Assembly: GCF_002236115.1 (NCBI RefSeq)
Contig: NZ_NIWT01000005.1
Location: forward strand, 372,001-436,000
Direction: 5' to 3'
From: Pseudomonas jessenii
Lineage (GTDB): Bacteria; Pseudomonadota; Gammaproteobacteria; Pseudomonadales; Pseudomonadaceae
DNA: 64,000 nt
The translations under genes and the position numbers were made by a program. The notes under the pieces are model-generated. The model was not told the DNA's origin. It was given only the letters and a program-made list of their open reading frames with translations, and ran no database searches. Below, in pieces: positions 34,979-43,946 of the stretch. Position 1 is the stretch's first letter. Each line of letters begins with the position of its first letter.

Positions 34979-35169
34979 GGCTTTTCCGTAAAAGTAGTGA
35001 CAGACCATTACGGTAGAGGAAAGCGCGACAGCCTTTCAAGGCAAGTGCCCACAGAGACTTCAGCGCAGGTGTAAGGAAATCCCGACGCAGGCGAGAGGAT
35101 AAAATGTAGTCCTCTGTAGGACTTTGTCTGCGATGAAATTTCGCGACTGAATTTCAACTAATCATCGCA

Positions 35170-35201
35170 CTGCGGCGAGGGTGATTGCTCCCTCGTCGCA
35201 G
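35170..35201 (-). terminator. 12-bp hairpin downstream of hemY
   Basis: CTGCGGCGAGGG (35170-35181) pairs with CCCTCGTCGCAG (35190-35201) over twelve positions with one G-T wobble and an 8-nt loop. It lies about 40 bp past the hemY stop on the minus strand but has no T-run, so it may be a processing or stability element rather than an intrinsic terminator. Confidence 0.5.
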
Positions 35202-35241
35202 GTCATCGCTCAGGCGCCGGAGCCCGGTGCCTGCGAGTGGG

Positions 35242-36480
35242 TCAAGCGCCGACTGGCGTTGGCAGAGGGGCCGCGAGCAAGCGCTCATCCAACAACCCCA
35301 GGCCTTCCTGAAACAGCTGGTTGCTGCGCTCGGCATCGCCCATTTGCGCCAGCAAGCGTGCCAGTTCGGCACAGGCTTCCGGATTGCGCTGTACACGCAG
35401 GCTGCTTTCCAGATAGTCCCGGGCCTTGCCCCACAAACTGTTTTGCAGGCATAGACGACCCAGTGTCAGCAGCAGACCCGGATCGGCCGGATGGTCCTTG
35501 AGCCAGCCTTCGGCGGCCTGCAGCTGGCGGGCCGGATCATTGCCGCGAACCAGTCCGTAGAGTCGGGCCAGATGACTGTCGTAGCTGCGCTTGAGCGCGG
35601 TGCGCAGCACTTCTTCGGCCTCGACCTGAGCCCCCAGTTGCCGCAACTGCTCGGCATACGCCAGCACCAGTTGCGGCTCTTGACGCTGTGCCGAAGTCAG
35701 TTGCTGCCAGGCACGCTCCAGCGATTGCTTCCCCACTGTTCCGTCTTCTTCCCGTTGCGCCGCCAGGGACAGGTTCGCCCCCCAGGCCCGACGCTCCAGC
35801 TCGGCGAGCTCCGCCGCCGGCAGGATTTTGTCCTTGCGCAGCTCCGGCAGCAGGCGAATCACTGCCGACCAGTCACCACGCTGCTGAAGCAGGCGCTGCA
35901 ACTGACGCAGGGTCTGTGCGTTATGAGGATGGCGTTCACGCATGGCTTGCAGGGTGGCCAGGGCGCCTGCGGTGTCACCGCGATCGGTCTGTAACTGAGC
36001 GTGGCTCAAGGCGATCGCCAACTCGGCCTGGGGCTGACGCTCGAGGGCGCGCTCCAGCAAGTTGTCGCTTTCTTCGTGATTGCCGAGTTCGTTCGCTGCA
36101 CGGGCAGCGCCGAGGTAGTAAAGCAGCGGCTGACGCTCGGCTTCGGCAGCCCGATGCAAGTGACGCTGCGCGCTGGCCCAGCGACCCTCGGCCAGGTCCA
36201 GTTGACCGTGCTCGATCGCCACCTGCACTCGACGGCTGCGGTTACGCCGTGACCACGGATTGACTACGCCACTGGAAGCCATCACCAGTTCGACCAGCGA
36301 CCTGATGCCCCAGATCACCAGCCAGAGCACAGCCACCAGCGCCAAAGTAGCCCACAGGCTCGACTCATAACGGAAGGTCTTGTAGGCAATCAGCACGTAG
36401 CCGGAATGCTCGGCAATCGCCAGCCCCAGCGCAGCGGCAGCGGCGATCACGAGGAACACGATCACATAGAGGCGTCTCAT
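35242..36480 (-). CDS. hemY: HemY, heme-biosynthesis-associated membrane protein
   Basis: 412 residues. Two N-terminal helices (VIVFLVIAAAAALGLAIAEH and ATLALVAVLWLVIWGIRSLV) anchor it in the inner membrane; the rest is a helical-repeat (TPR-like) region of the HemY_N family. Its start overlaps hemX by 4 bp (ATGA). The E. coli homologue is the last gene of the hemCDXY operon and has no proven catalytic activity, despite an old protoporphyrinogen-oxidase label that belongs to a different protein of the same name. Followed by a strong hairpin. Confidence 0.93.
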   Translation of the reverse strand: MRRLYVIVFLVIAAAAALGLAIAEHSGYVLIAYKTFRYESSLWATLALVAVLWLVIWGIRSLVELVMASSGVVNPWSRRNRSRRVQVAIEHGQLDLAEGRWASAQRHLHRAAEAERQPLLYYLGAARAANELGNHEESDNLLERALERQPQAELAIALSHAQLQTDRGDTAGALATLQAMRERHPHNAQTLRQLQRLLQQRGDWSAVIRLLPELRKDKILPAAELAELERRAWGANLSLAAQREEDGTVGKQSLERAWQQLTSAQRQEPQLVLAYAEQLRQLGAQVEAEEVLRTALKRSYDSHLARLYGLVRGNDPARQLQAAEGWLKDHPADPGLLLTLGRLCLQNSLWGKARDYLESSLRVQRNPEACAELARLLAQMGDAERSNQLFQEGLGLLDERLLAAPLPTPVGA

Positions 36481-37640
36481 GGCGTGGCCTCCGGCGCGGC
36501 GTTCGCGGCAGGCCTGGCCAGTGGCTTGACCGAGTCCTCGGCGTTGACGTTGCGCCGTTCCAGATACCCCTGCACCGCGCTCAGGGTGCCGGTCATATCC
36601 GGCGTGACGACAGTGACAGGTTGCACGCTCAACTCGGCCACCTGTTCAAGCATGACTTTGCTTTGTGCGTTGTCCGGATTGAAGTTGCCGTTGAGGATGT
36701 CCCGCGCCTCGTCCAGCACTTGGGAGTAAACCGCTGGCTGGCCATTGAGTGCGGCCCACTGCGCCTGCTCCAGCGCCAGACTCAGGGCCAGGCGTACCTG
36801 GCTCAGACTCTGGCCTGCCAGCAATGGGCGAACGTTCTTGTCGGCATTGAAGTCGATGCGGATGTAGCGCGAAATCTGATCCCACCATTGCGCCCAGCGA
36901 CTGGCACCGTCGCCATCGGCAGTCAGGCCCAGCAGCGAATCGCCACGGTCCTTGTACTCCGGTGCCAGCTCGGTGAGGCTGGCCACTTGATCGCGCAGCG
37001 CGCCCAGACGCAGAAACAGCCCGGTGCGATCCGGTTGTTCGGTGCTGCGCAAGGCGATCAGGGTCTTGGCCACCTGCTCGCGAGCGGCAAAGGAGCCCGG
37101 ATCGTTTTGCTCACGCAGTATCTCGTCGGCACCCTGGACCAGTGCCTGGGCACTGCTGATGTCCTGCAAGGCGGACAGTCGCAGGCTGGCCAGACGCAGC
37201 AGGTGCTCGGCCTCGGCCAGACGCCAGTCTTTGCGGCTGGCACCGAGAACGGTTTCCAGCCGTTGGTTCAACCGCTGCTGATCACCTTGCAGCTGAATCA
37301 CCAGACGACTGCGTGCTTCCAGTTCATCGGCTGGAGGCAATTGCGCCAAGCGTGCGCTCAGGCGCTCCTCATTGAGTTTGAGGTTTTGCGCCTGGTCATT
37401 CAGCGCCTGCACCTGGCTCAGTTGCTGCTGATTATTGGCCTGCAGGTGACGCACCTGCCAGACACCCCAACCGCCTACCGCTACACCGGCCGCGCCCAAC
37501 AGCAGCGCGATGATTGCCAGACCATTGCCTCGACGCTGCTCGGCAGCAGGTGGCGGCGGCGGCATTTCATCAACAGGTGCATCAACAGGTGCATCAAGCA
37601 CCGGTCGCGAGTCATCTTTAGGCAAGGCTGTTTCGCTCAC
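36477..37640 (-). CDS. hemX: HemX, putative uroporphyrinogen-III-operon membrane protein
   Basis: 387 residues. A Pro-rich cytoplasmic start, with a DAPV unit duplicated by a perfect 12-bp tandem repeat at 37569-37592, leads to one helix at 40-63 (LAIIALLLGAAGVAVGGWGV), a coiled coil and a helical periplasmic part. Annotated in databases as uroporphyrinogen-III methyltransferase, but the sequence shows no SAM-binding tetrapyrrole methylase motifs, so the enzymatic name is doubtful. It ends in the overlap with hemY and starts 16 bp after hemD. Confidence 0.92.
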   Translation of the reverse strand: MSETALPKDDSRPVLDAPVDAPVDEMPPPPPAAEQRRGNGLAIIALLLGAAGVAVGGWGVWQVRHLQANNQQQLSQVQALNDQAQNLKLNEERLSARLAQLPPADELEARSRLVIQLQGDQQRLNQRLETVLGASRKDWRLAEAEHLLRLASLRLSALQDISSAQALVQGADEILREQNDPGSFAAREQVAKTLIALRSTEQPDRTGLFLRLGALRDQVASLTELAPEYKDRGDSLLGLTADGDGASRWAQWWDQISRYIRIDFNADKNVRPLLAGQSLSQVRLALSLALEQAQWAALNGQPAVYSQVLDEARDILNGNFNPDNAQSKVMLEQVAELSVQPVTVVTPDMTGTLSAVQGYLERRNVNAEDSVKPLARPAANAAPEATP

Positions 37641-37656
37641 GTATCCATCCTTTGCA

Positions 37657-38424
37657 TTAGAAAACGGGTACGGGATGCTCCCGTAACGCCGTCAGCAAGG
37701 CCGCGGCACTGGCGCCACGACAATCCACAACTGTTTTGGCCCCGGCGGCACGCGCCAGCTCGGCAACCCTGGGGCTCGGTACAAACAACGGCAACCGCGC
37801 CAACTGCGGCCAGGCATCGCCGGCCAGTTGATGCAGGTGCTCAAAACCTTGTCCACTGCTGACCACCAGCCCGTTCAGGCGCTCCGCCTGGATCCGTTGC
37901 GGCAGTAGCGTCGGCGGGTAAATCGGCAATCCCCGGCGGTACAGCTCCAGATACTCGACACTAGCACCAAGCTCACGCAAACGCTCAGCCAGCAACTCGC
38001 GCCCGCCCTCCCCGCGCAGGATCAGCACTCGTGCATCGGGTTGTGCGATAGCCTCGCGCAGTCGGGAAAGTTCGAGCAAGGCTTCACTGTCATCGCCTTC
38101 TGCCGGGAAGCTCACGTCCAGCCCGTGATCCCCGAGGATCTGCGCGGTCGCCGCGCCGACGCTGAACCACTTCACACCGGGCGGTGTTGGCCAATACCGC
38201 TCGAGCAGTTCGACGCCGATCCGGGCGGCCGGCTTGCTGACCACGATGACGGCGCAGAACTGATCCAGCGCCAGAATCACCTGGCGCATTGTGTCAGTGG
38301 CCTCAATGGGCATGATGTCCAAAAGCGGCAGACTGTTACTGAATATCCCCTGCTCGGCCAAAAAACCGCTCAGCGCCGCCGCTTCTTCGGCGGGACGCGT
38401 CAGCAGCAGGCGCCAGCCGATCAC
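37657..38424 (-). CDS. hemD: Uroporphyrinogen-III synthase
   Basis: 255 residues of the HemD two-domain fold. Begins MIGWRLLLTRPAEEAAALSG, with VVSKPAARIGVELLERYWPT, VSSGQGFEHLHQLAGDAWPQ and FVPSPRVAELARAAGAKTVV. It cyclises hydroxymethylbilane while inverting ring D. The start codon overlaps the hemC stop (ATGA), so the two sequential enzymes are translationally coupled. Confidence 0.95.
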   Translation of the reverse strand: MIGWRLLLTRPAEEAAALSGFLAEQGIFSNSLPLLDIMPIEATDTMRQVILALDQFCAVIVVSKPAARIGVELLERYWPTPPGVKWFSVGAATAQILGDHGLDVSFPAEGDDSEALLELSRLREAIAQPDARVLILRGEGGRELLAERLRELGASVEYLELYRRGLPIYPPTLLPQRIQAERLNGLVVSSGQGFEHLHQLAGDAWPQLARLPLFVPSPRVAELARAAGAKTVVDCRGASAAALLTALREHPVPVF

Positions 38425-39362
38425 TCGTGACCAGCCTCGCCATAGACCGCTTTGAGGATGGCGTCGGCACCCTGGCTGAGCAGGTCTTCAGCGACTCGTA
38501 CACCCAATGCCTCGGCATCGCCGCGAGGGGCGCGGGCTTGTGCGCTGAGCAGCAGGCCACCGCCTGGATCGCCCACCAGCCCGCGCAACCAGACCTGCTC
38601 ACCCTCCAGCACGGCGTAGCAGGCAATCGGCACCTGGCAGCCGCCATTGAGGTGCTTGTTGAGGGCTCGTTCGGCGGTCACGCGGGTGGCGGTGTCCTGG
38701 TGATGCAGGGGTGTCAGCAACGCATGGATTTCACTGTCGGCGCTGCGGCATTCGATACCCACCGCGCCCTGGCCACCGGCCGGAAGGCTGTCGTCGACAC
38801 TGATGGCCGAGGTGATGCGGTCTTCGAATCCCAGACGGATCAGGCCGGCAGCGGCGAGGATGATGGCGTCGTATTCGCCGGCATCGAGCTTGGCCAGGCG
38901 GGTGTTGACGTTGCCGCGCAGGAAGCGGATTTCCAGATCCGGGCGACGGGTCAGCAATTGAGCCTGGCGGCGCAGGCTGGAGGTACCGACGATGCTGCCC
39001 TGGGGCAACTCATCCAGGTTGGTGTAAGTGTTGGAAACGAAGGCATCGCGCGGGTCTTCCCGCTCGCAGATACAGAACAGACCGAGGCCTTCGGGGAAGT
39101 CCATCGGCACGTCCTTCATGGAGTGCACGGCGATGTCGGCTTCATTTTCCAGCAGCGCGGTTTCGAGTTCCTTGACGAACAAGCCCTTGCCGCCGATTTT
39201 CGACAACGGAGAGTCAAGCAGCTTGTCACCACGGCTGACCATGGGGACGAGGGTCACCAGCAGGCCCGGATGGGCTGCTTCAAGACGGGCCTTGACGTAT
39301 TCGGCCTGCCACAGGGCGAGAGCGCTTTTGCGGGTGGCGATGCGGATCTGGCGAGAGGACAT
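38421..39362 (-). CDS. hemC: Hydroxymethylbilane synthase (porphobilinogen deaminase)
   Basis: 313 residues. Strong signatures: RIATRKSALALWQAEYVKAR, DKLLDSPLSKIGGKGLFVKE, HSMKDVPMDFPEGL and GTSSLRRQAQLL. The dipyrromethane cofactor cysteine is Cys242 in GGCQVPIACYA, the same residue number as in E. coli. It joins four porphobilinogens into hydroxymethylbilane. First gene of the hemCDXY operon and 138 bp downstream of algR on the same strand. Confidence 0.97.
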   Translation of the reverse strand: MSSRQIRIATRKSALALWQAEYVKARLEAAHPGLLVTLVPMVSRGDKLLDSPLSKIGGKGLFVKELETALLENEADIAVHSMKDVPMDFPEGLGLFCICEREDPRDAFVSNTYTNLDELPQGSIVGTSSLRRQAQLLTRRPDLEIRFLRGNVNTRLAKLDAGEYDAIILAAAGLIRLGFEDRITSAISVDDSLPAGGQGAVGIECRSADSEIHALLTPLHHQDTATRVTAERALNKHLNGGCQVPIACYAVLEGEQVWLRGLVGDPGGGLLLSAQARAPRGDAEALGVRVAEDLLSQGADAILKAVYGEAGHE

Positions 39363-39500
39363 GGATCAATCCGTACTGAATAGATATGACGGATAATAAC
39401 AGCTCAGCCAAATCCACTTTGACTTGTATCAGATACTACTCGGCCTCCCTGGCCCCGGATGTCCGGCAATCGGGTGTGAAATTGGCCTGCGAACAGCTTT

Positions 39501-40247
39501 TTAAAGCTGTTGCATCATTTTGCGCACCCCAGCCACATGACGACGGCTGACGATCAGCGCATCACCGTTGAGGCCTTTGAGGAACAGCTGAAAATGCCCC
39601 AGGGGTGTGCGTTGCAATCGCTCGATACGCTCGCGGGCGACAAGTGCATTGCGATGGATACGCACGAATCGGTCACCGAATTCATCTTCGAGGGCCTTGA
39701 GCGGCTCATCGAGCAGCACTTCGCCGCTTTCGTGGCGCAAGGTCACGTATTTGTGGTCGGCAATGAAATACACCACCTGATCCAGCGGAATCAGCTCGAT
39801 CCCTTTACGGGTTCGGGCGCTGATATGGCTGCGCGGGCCGTTGCCGCTTTCGGCAGCAGGGCGGGTCAGGGCGGAGAGCTGGGCACGATTGGGGCGCTCG
39901 GCTCTCTTTAATGCGTCATGTAATTGTTCAGTTCTCACAGGTTTCACCAGATAGCCTACGGCGCTGGCCTGTAAGGCTTCCACGGCAAATTCATCGGGCC
40001 CGGCGCAGAACACCACGGCGGGGGGAGTTTCGCGTTCACACAACCGAGCAGCCACTTGCAGGCCATCCAGGCCGGGCATGCGGATATCGAGCAGCACGAT
40101 ATCCGGCTTGTGGCTGTCGATCAGTGCCAACGCCTCTTCGCCATTCGTGGCACTAGGCTCCAGGACACTGTACCCCTCGAGTTCGCCAACCATTCGGCTC
40201 AGGCGCTCGCGGGCCAAGGGTTCGTCATCAACGATCAGGACATTCAT
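39501..40247 (-). CDS. algR: LytTR-type response regulator AlgR
   Basis: 248 residues. Receiver domain 1-115: acidic pocket VDDEP, phosphorylatable Asp54 in VLLDIRMPGLDG and the Lys in YLVKPVR. LytTR DNA-binding domain about 140-245: SHISARTRKGIELIPLDQVV, FVRIHRNALVARERI and SRRHVAGVRKMMQQL. Length equals AlgR of P. aeruginosa, which controls alginate, twitching and other functions with the kinase AlgZ/FimS. Start at ATG 40245-40247. No kinase gene is found between algR and divergent argH. Confidence 0.95.
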   Translation of the reverse strand: MNVLIVDDEPLARERLSRMVGELEGYSVLEPSATNGEEALALIDSHKPDIVLLDIRMPGLDGLQVAARLCERETPPAVVFCAGPDEFAVEALQASAVGYLVKPVRTEQLHDALKRAERPNRAQLSALTRPAAESGNGPRSHISARTRKGIELIPLDQVVYFIADHKYVTLRHESGEVLLDEPLKALEDEFGDRFVRIHRNALVARERIERLQRTPLGHFQLFLKGLNGDALIVSRRHVAGVRKMMQQL

Positions 40248-40709
40248 ATTGCGCTGGATTCCTGCGTGAGTCTCGCACAAGGATAGCGTAGACAGGTGAA
40301 GTGACGTCCGTCACCGCGATCCACGCTAAGACTAGCGCGAGCGTCAAAAAGTGCCGCTGGTCCGACGGCTAAATTTTCATCTACCGGGCGATTGGCGGCC
40401 CAGGCCCGCGTTGGCGATGCATCGCCACAGGGTTTGCTGATACGCAATATGAACACCCCACTCTTCTTATAGTCAGCGGCTGCACCGAGAAATGCGCTGA
40501 TCCTACTGTCCAACTGTAGACGGTTGCCGGGACGATATTGCTCAATTGGAAAATATCGTTCGGCAAAAATGCGCGGCTCTTGCCCCGGCCCGGACTTTCC
40601 CTCCCCCAAAAAAACGTATCGACCAGTGTCAGCGACAGGATTGGCAACCCTGTTATTATCCGCGCCAGCGTTCCACGCCTTCTTACTTCAAGCCGATACG
40701 AGCGAATTC
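40248..40709. other. 462-bp divergent region between algR and argH
   Basis: No coding sequence with recognisable features is seen on either strand. It must hold the algR and argH promoters. In P. aeruginosa the algZ/fimS gene lies in this position; here there is room for neither it nor a detectable remnant. Confidence 0.55.
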
Positions 40710-42104
40710 ATGAGCACTGACAAGACCAATCAGTCCTGGGGCGGCCGCTTCAGTGAACCCGTCGACGCCTTCGTCGCCCGCTTCACCGCCTCCGTCACCT
40801 TCGACCAGCGCCTGTATCGCCACGACATCATGGGCTCGATCGCCCACGCCACCATGCTGGCCAAGGTCGGCGTGCTGACCGATGCCGAGCGCGACAGCAT
40901 CATCGATGGCCTGAACACCATCCAGGGTGAAATCGAGGCCGGTCAGTTCGACTGGCGCATCGACCTCGAAGATGTCCACATGAACATCGAGGCGCGCCTG
41001 ACCGACCGCATCGGCGTGACCGGTAAAAAACTGCACACCGGCCGCAGCCGTAACGATCAGGTCGCCACCGACATCCGTCTGTGGCTGCGTGACGAGATCG
41101 ACCTGATCCTGGCTGAAATCACCCGCCTGCAAAAAGGCCTGCTGGAGCAGGCCGAGCGCGAAGCCGCCAGCATCATGCCGGGGTTCACCCACCTGCAGAC
41201 CGCACAACCGGTGACGTTCGGGCACCACATGCTGGCCTGGTTCGAAATGCTCAGCCGCGACTACGAACGCCTGGTCGACTGCCGCAAGCGCACCAACCGC
41301 ATGCCACTGGGCAGCGCGGCACTGGCCGGCACCACCTACCCGATCGATCGCGAATACACCGCCCAACTCCTGGGTTTCGACGCGGTTGGCGGCAATTCGC
41401 TGGACAACGTCTCCGATCGTGATTTCGCCATCGAATTCTGCTCGGCGGCCAGTATCGCGATGATGCACCTGTCGCGTTTCTCCGAAGAGCTGGTGCTGTG
41501 GACCAGCGCGCAGTTCCAGTTCATCGATCTGCCCGACCGTTTCTGCACCGGCAGTTCGATCATGCCGCAAAAGAAAAACCCGGACGTGCCAGAGCTCGTG
41601 CGTGGCAAGACCGGTCGCGTGTTCGGCGCGCTGATGGGCCTGCTGACCCTGATGAAAGGCCAGCCCCTGGCCTACAACAAGGACAACCAGGAAGACAAGG
41701 AACCGCTGTTCGACGCCGCCGACACCCTGCGCGACTCGCTGCGGGCCTTTGCCGACATGGTCCCGGCGATCAAGCCCAAGCACGCGATGATGCGCGAAGC
41801 GGCCCTGCGCGGCTTCTCCACCGCCACCGACCTGGCCGACTACCTGGTGCGTCGCGGTCTGCCATTCCGTGACTGCCACGAAATCGTCGGCCATGCCGTG
41901 AAGTACGGCGTGGACAGCGGCAAGGATCTGGCAGAAATGAGCCTGGAAGAACTGCGCAAGTTCAGCGACCAGATCGACCAGGACGTGTTCGCCGTGCTGA
42001 CCCTGGAAGGCTCGGTCAATGCCCGTAACCACATCGGCGGCACCGCGCCGGCGCAGGTGAAGGCTGCAGTGGCTCGCGGTCAGGCGTTGCTCGCCAGCCG
42101 CTAA
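40710..42104 (+). CDS. argH: Argininosuccinate lyase
   Basis: 464 residues; cleaves argininosuccinate to arginine and fumarate, the last step of arginine synthesis. Contains WGGRFSEPVDAFVARFTASV at the start, HTGRSRNDQVATDIRLW, GFTHLQTAQPVTFGHH and the fumarase-superfamily signature GSSIMPQKKNPDV with the active-site serine loop. Chosen start ATG 40710 gives the usual length; in-frame ATGs back to 40524 lack conservation. Monocistronic and divergent from algR. Confidence 0.97.
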   Translation: MSTDKTNQSWGGRFSEPVDAFVARFTASVTFDQRLYRHDIMGSIAHATMLAKVGVLTDAERDSIIDGLNTIQGEIEAGQFDWRIDLEDVHMNIEARLTDRIGVTGKKLHTGRSRNDQVATDIRLWLRDEIDLILAEITRLQKGLLEQAEREAASIMPGFTHLQTAQPVTFGHHMLAWFEMLSRDYERLVDCRKRTNRMPLGSAALAGTTYPIDREYTAQLLGFDAVGGNSLDNVSDRDFAIEFCSAASIAMMHLSRFSEELVLWTSAQFQFIDLPDRFCTGSSIMPQKKNPDVPELVRGKTGRVFGALMGLLTLMKGQPLAYNKDNQEDKEPLFDAADTLRDSLRAFADMVPAIKPKHAMMREAALRGFSTATDLADYLVRRGLPFRDCHEIVGHAVKYGVDSGKDLAEMSLEELRKFSDQIDQDVFAVLTLEGSVNARNHIGGTAPAQVKAAVARGQALLASR

Positions 42105-42115
42105 ATCGCCAAAAG

Positions 42116-42204
42116 CTTCGCGAGCAAGCCCGCTCCCACATTGATCGTCACACACAAAATCCGTGTCTGACGCATACCTCGTGGGAGCGAGCCTGCTCGC
42201 GAAT
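42116..42204. repeat. REP pair (BIME)
   Basis: Inverted arms at 42116-42141 and about 42180-42204 with a 38-bp spacer, between argH and the convergent GST gene. Confidence 0.85.
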
Positions 42205-42227
42205 GCGATCTTCAGAGCGCAACAGAA

Positions 42228-42890
42228 CTACTTTTTGGCAGCAATCATCGCCATGAACGCCGGCATCGCGGCCTCCCGGTCCGCCGCCACACGCTGCACA
42301 TTCGGGTTCCCCCCCAAAAACTCCAGCAGCGCCTTGGCCTTCGGCATCTCGGCCAACAGATCGATGCCAAACAACTTCTTGGCGACCCCACACGCCAGCG
42401 GCACGCTGAACAGGAAATACAGATCCGCCACGCTCAAGCTGTCGCCAGCCACGTAAGGACTGAATTTGGCATGCCGGCCCAGCGCAGCCATCCCCAGCAA
42501 CAATTCGGCTTTGGTTTTTTCCTTGATCGCATCCGGCAGGGTCATGCCGAAAAAGGCTTCGGGATAGCAGGCCCGGCCTGGCAATTCGATGTACAGCTCG
42601 ATTTCCTTGGCCAGTGCCAGCACCTGCGCACGCTCGAACGGATCGCTCGGCAGCAGCGGCGTGCCTTTCTGGCTTTGCTCGATGTATTCGAGGATCACGC
42701 TGGTTTCATTGATGAAGCCCTGCTCTACCTGCAGCACCGGGACCTTTCCGCGAGGGCTGATGGCCAGTGCCTCGGGGCTGGTGCCAGCGTAAAACGGTAC
42801 TTCTTCGAAGGGCAGGCCTTTTTCCAGCAGCGCCAGTTTGACCATGTTGTAGTAGTTACTGACGGAGAATCCATAAAGCTTGATCATCAC
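42228..42890 (-). CDS. Glutathione S-transferase family protein
   Basis: 220 residues (219 from the second Met). Thioredoxin-like N-domain: IKLYGFSVSNYYNMVKLALL, with GKVPVLQVEQGFINETSVIL-EYIEQ holding the glutathione cis-Pro and Glu-Thr-Ser site; C-terminal all-helical domain with DSLSVADLYFLFSVP. A Ser/Asn-Tyr start suggests a beta- or Nu-like class, but the substrate is unknown. Convergent with argH. Confidence 0.9.
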   Translation of the reverse strand: MMIKLYGFSVSNYYNMVKLALLEKGLPFEEVPFYAGTSPEALAISPRGKVPVLQVEQGFINETSVILEYIEQSQKGTPLLPSDPFERAQVLALAKEIELYIELPGRACYPEAFFGMTLPDAIKEKTKAELLLGMAALGRHAKFSPYVAGDSLSVADLYFLFSVPLACGVAKKLFGIDLLAEMPKAKALLEFLGGNPNVQRVAADREAAMPAFMAMIAAKK

Positions 42891-43011
42891 AAAGCCTCCA
42901 GGCCATGCGGGGTGGGCAGTGCCTGTTTATAGAACGCTGCCGGGATTCTTGCCAGCAGCATCACGCCGCTGAATGCGGGTAAACTGGCCGCCTTTCCCTG
43001 AGGAGCCTGCC

Positions 43012-43296
43012 ATGAGCGAGCCAACCGATATCGACAACGACGAAGAAGAGTTCGCCGAAACCACCCTGATCCAGGCCATCGAAAACCAGATCGAAAGCGA
43101 CAACCCGCCGGCTGCCAAGGCGACGTTCAACAAGCTGACGCTGGTGGGTTACGAGCGGGAAGAAATCCTCAACTTGATGGCCCACGTTTTGGCGGTAGAA
43201 ATCGACGCGATCCTCGAAGAAGACCGCGCGTTCAATACCGAATGGTACGAAGCTGCCCTGCGCGCCTTGCCCGAGTTGCCGCCGGAAAAGCAGTAA
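43012..43296 (+). CDS. Conserved hypothetical acidic protein
   Basis: 94 residues. It opens with a strongly acidic stretch (DIDNDEEEFAETTLIQAIEN) and is predicted to be helical throughout, ending LRALPELPPEKQ. GAGGAGCC lies 7 nt before the ATG at 43012. It is found in this neighbourhood in pseudomonads, but I do not recognise a characterised family or function. Located between the GST gene (divergent) and a REP pair. Confidence 0.75.
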   Translation: MSEPTDIDNDEEEFAETTLIQAIENQIESDNPPAAKATFNKLTLVGYEREEILNLMAHVLAVEIDAILEEDRAFNTEWYEAALRALPELPPEKQ

Positions 43297-43307
43297 GCCC
43301 ACACATC

Positions 43308-43412
43308 CCTGTAGGAGCGAGCTTGCTCGCGAAAAACCCGAGAGCGCCACGGGGCATCTGGTTTTACGCGTCATAGTTGACGACCTTCGCGAGCAAGCTC
43401 GCTCCTACAGAG
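43308..43412. repeat. REP pair (BIME), GTAGGAGCG subtype
   Basis: Arms at 43308-43333 and about 43384-43412, with a 50-bp spacer, between two same-strand small genes. Confidence 0.85.
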
Positions 43413-43505
43413 GAAAAAAACCCTGTCGCGAGCACTGGACATGCCGGACAAGCGGGTTCACCTTAGGGGCGCTGTCGTCCAATTCCTAGAAAGTCTGGAG
43501 TCCTT

Positions 43506-43751
43506 ATGTCGCTTACCCCTGAGTTGGTTGCCGAACTGGAAGTCCTCGCACTCTTCAACCTGGACAGTTCCCAGGAAGGTCTGAAAATTCATCAGACCGC
43601 TGCCCCGAAACACGTTGCCGCCGCCAAACGCCTCTTTGAAAAAGAACTGACCGACCAGCCTGATGGCGGTTACCTGACCAGCCTGGGTCGTGACGCCGCG
43701 CAAAATGTGCAAACCGTGCTGACCATTCTTAACGCCGAAGTAACAGCCTGA
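43506..43751 (+). CDS. TIGR02647 family small protein
   Basis: 81 residues, helical: LTPELVAELEVLALFNLDSS, KIHQTAAPKHVAAAKRLFEK and GGYLTSLGRDAAQNVQTVLT. The family is restricted to gamma-proteobacteria, sometimes labelled DNA-binding, with no experimental function known to me. TCTGGAGTCC precedes the ATG. It lies 196 bp upstream of cyaA. Confidence 0.85.
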   Translation: MSLTPELVAELEVLALFNLDSSQEGLKIHQTAAPKHVAAAKRLFEKELTDQPDGGYLTSLGRDAAQNVQTVLTILNAEVTA

Positions 43752-43946
43752 ATTCTGCCGCATCGCCCACGGAGACCCCGATCCAGGGATTTCCGCGGGC
43801 ACATCCCCCCTGATTCCTGTCTGCAGCCGATAGAAATCTGACGCCAGAAAAACAAAATCAGCTTAAAAGTCCTCGCCTCAAGGCGCTAAACTGCCCCTCA
43901 TCCAAAGAGCCCCACGTCCGAGCCCTGCGAGCCGGTTTGAGCTGAC

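Noticed and set aside
40381..40647. 88-codon minus-strand frame between algR and argH as an algZ remnant
   Set aside because: No kinase motifs (H-box, N or G boxes) or membrane helices; composition is that of random sequence.
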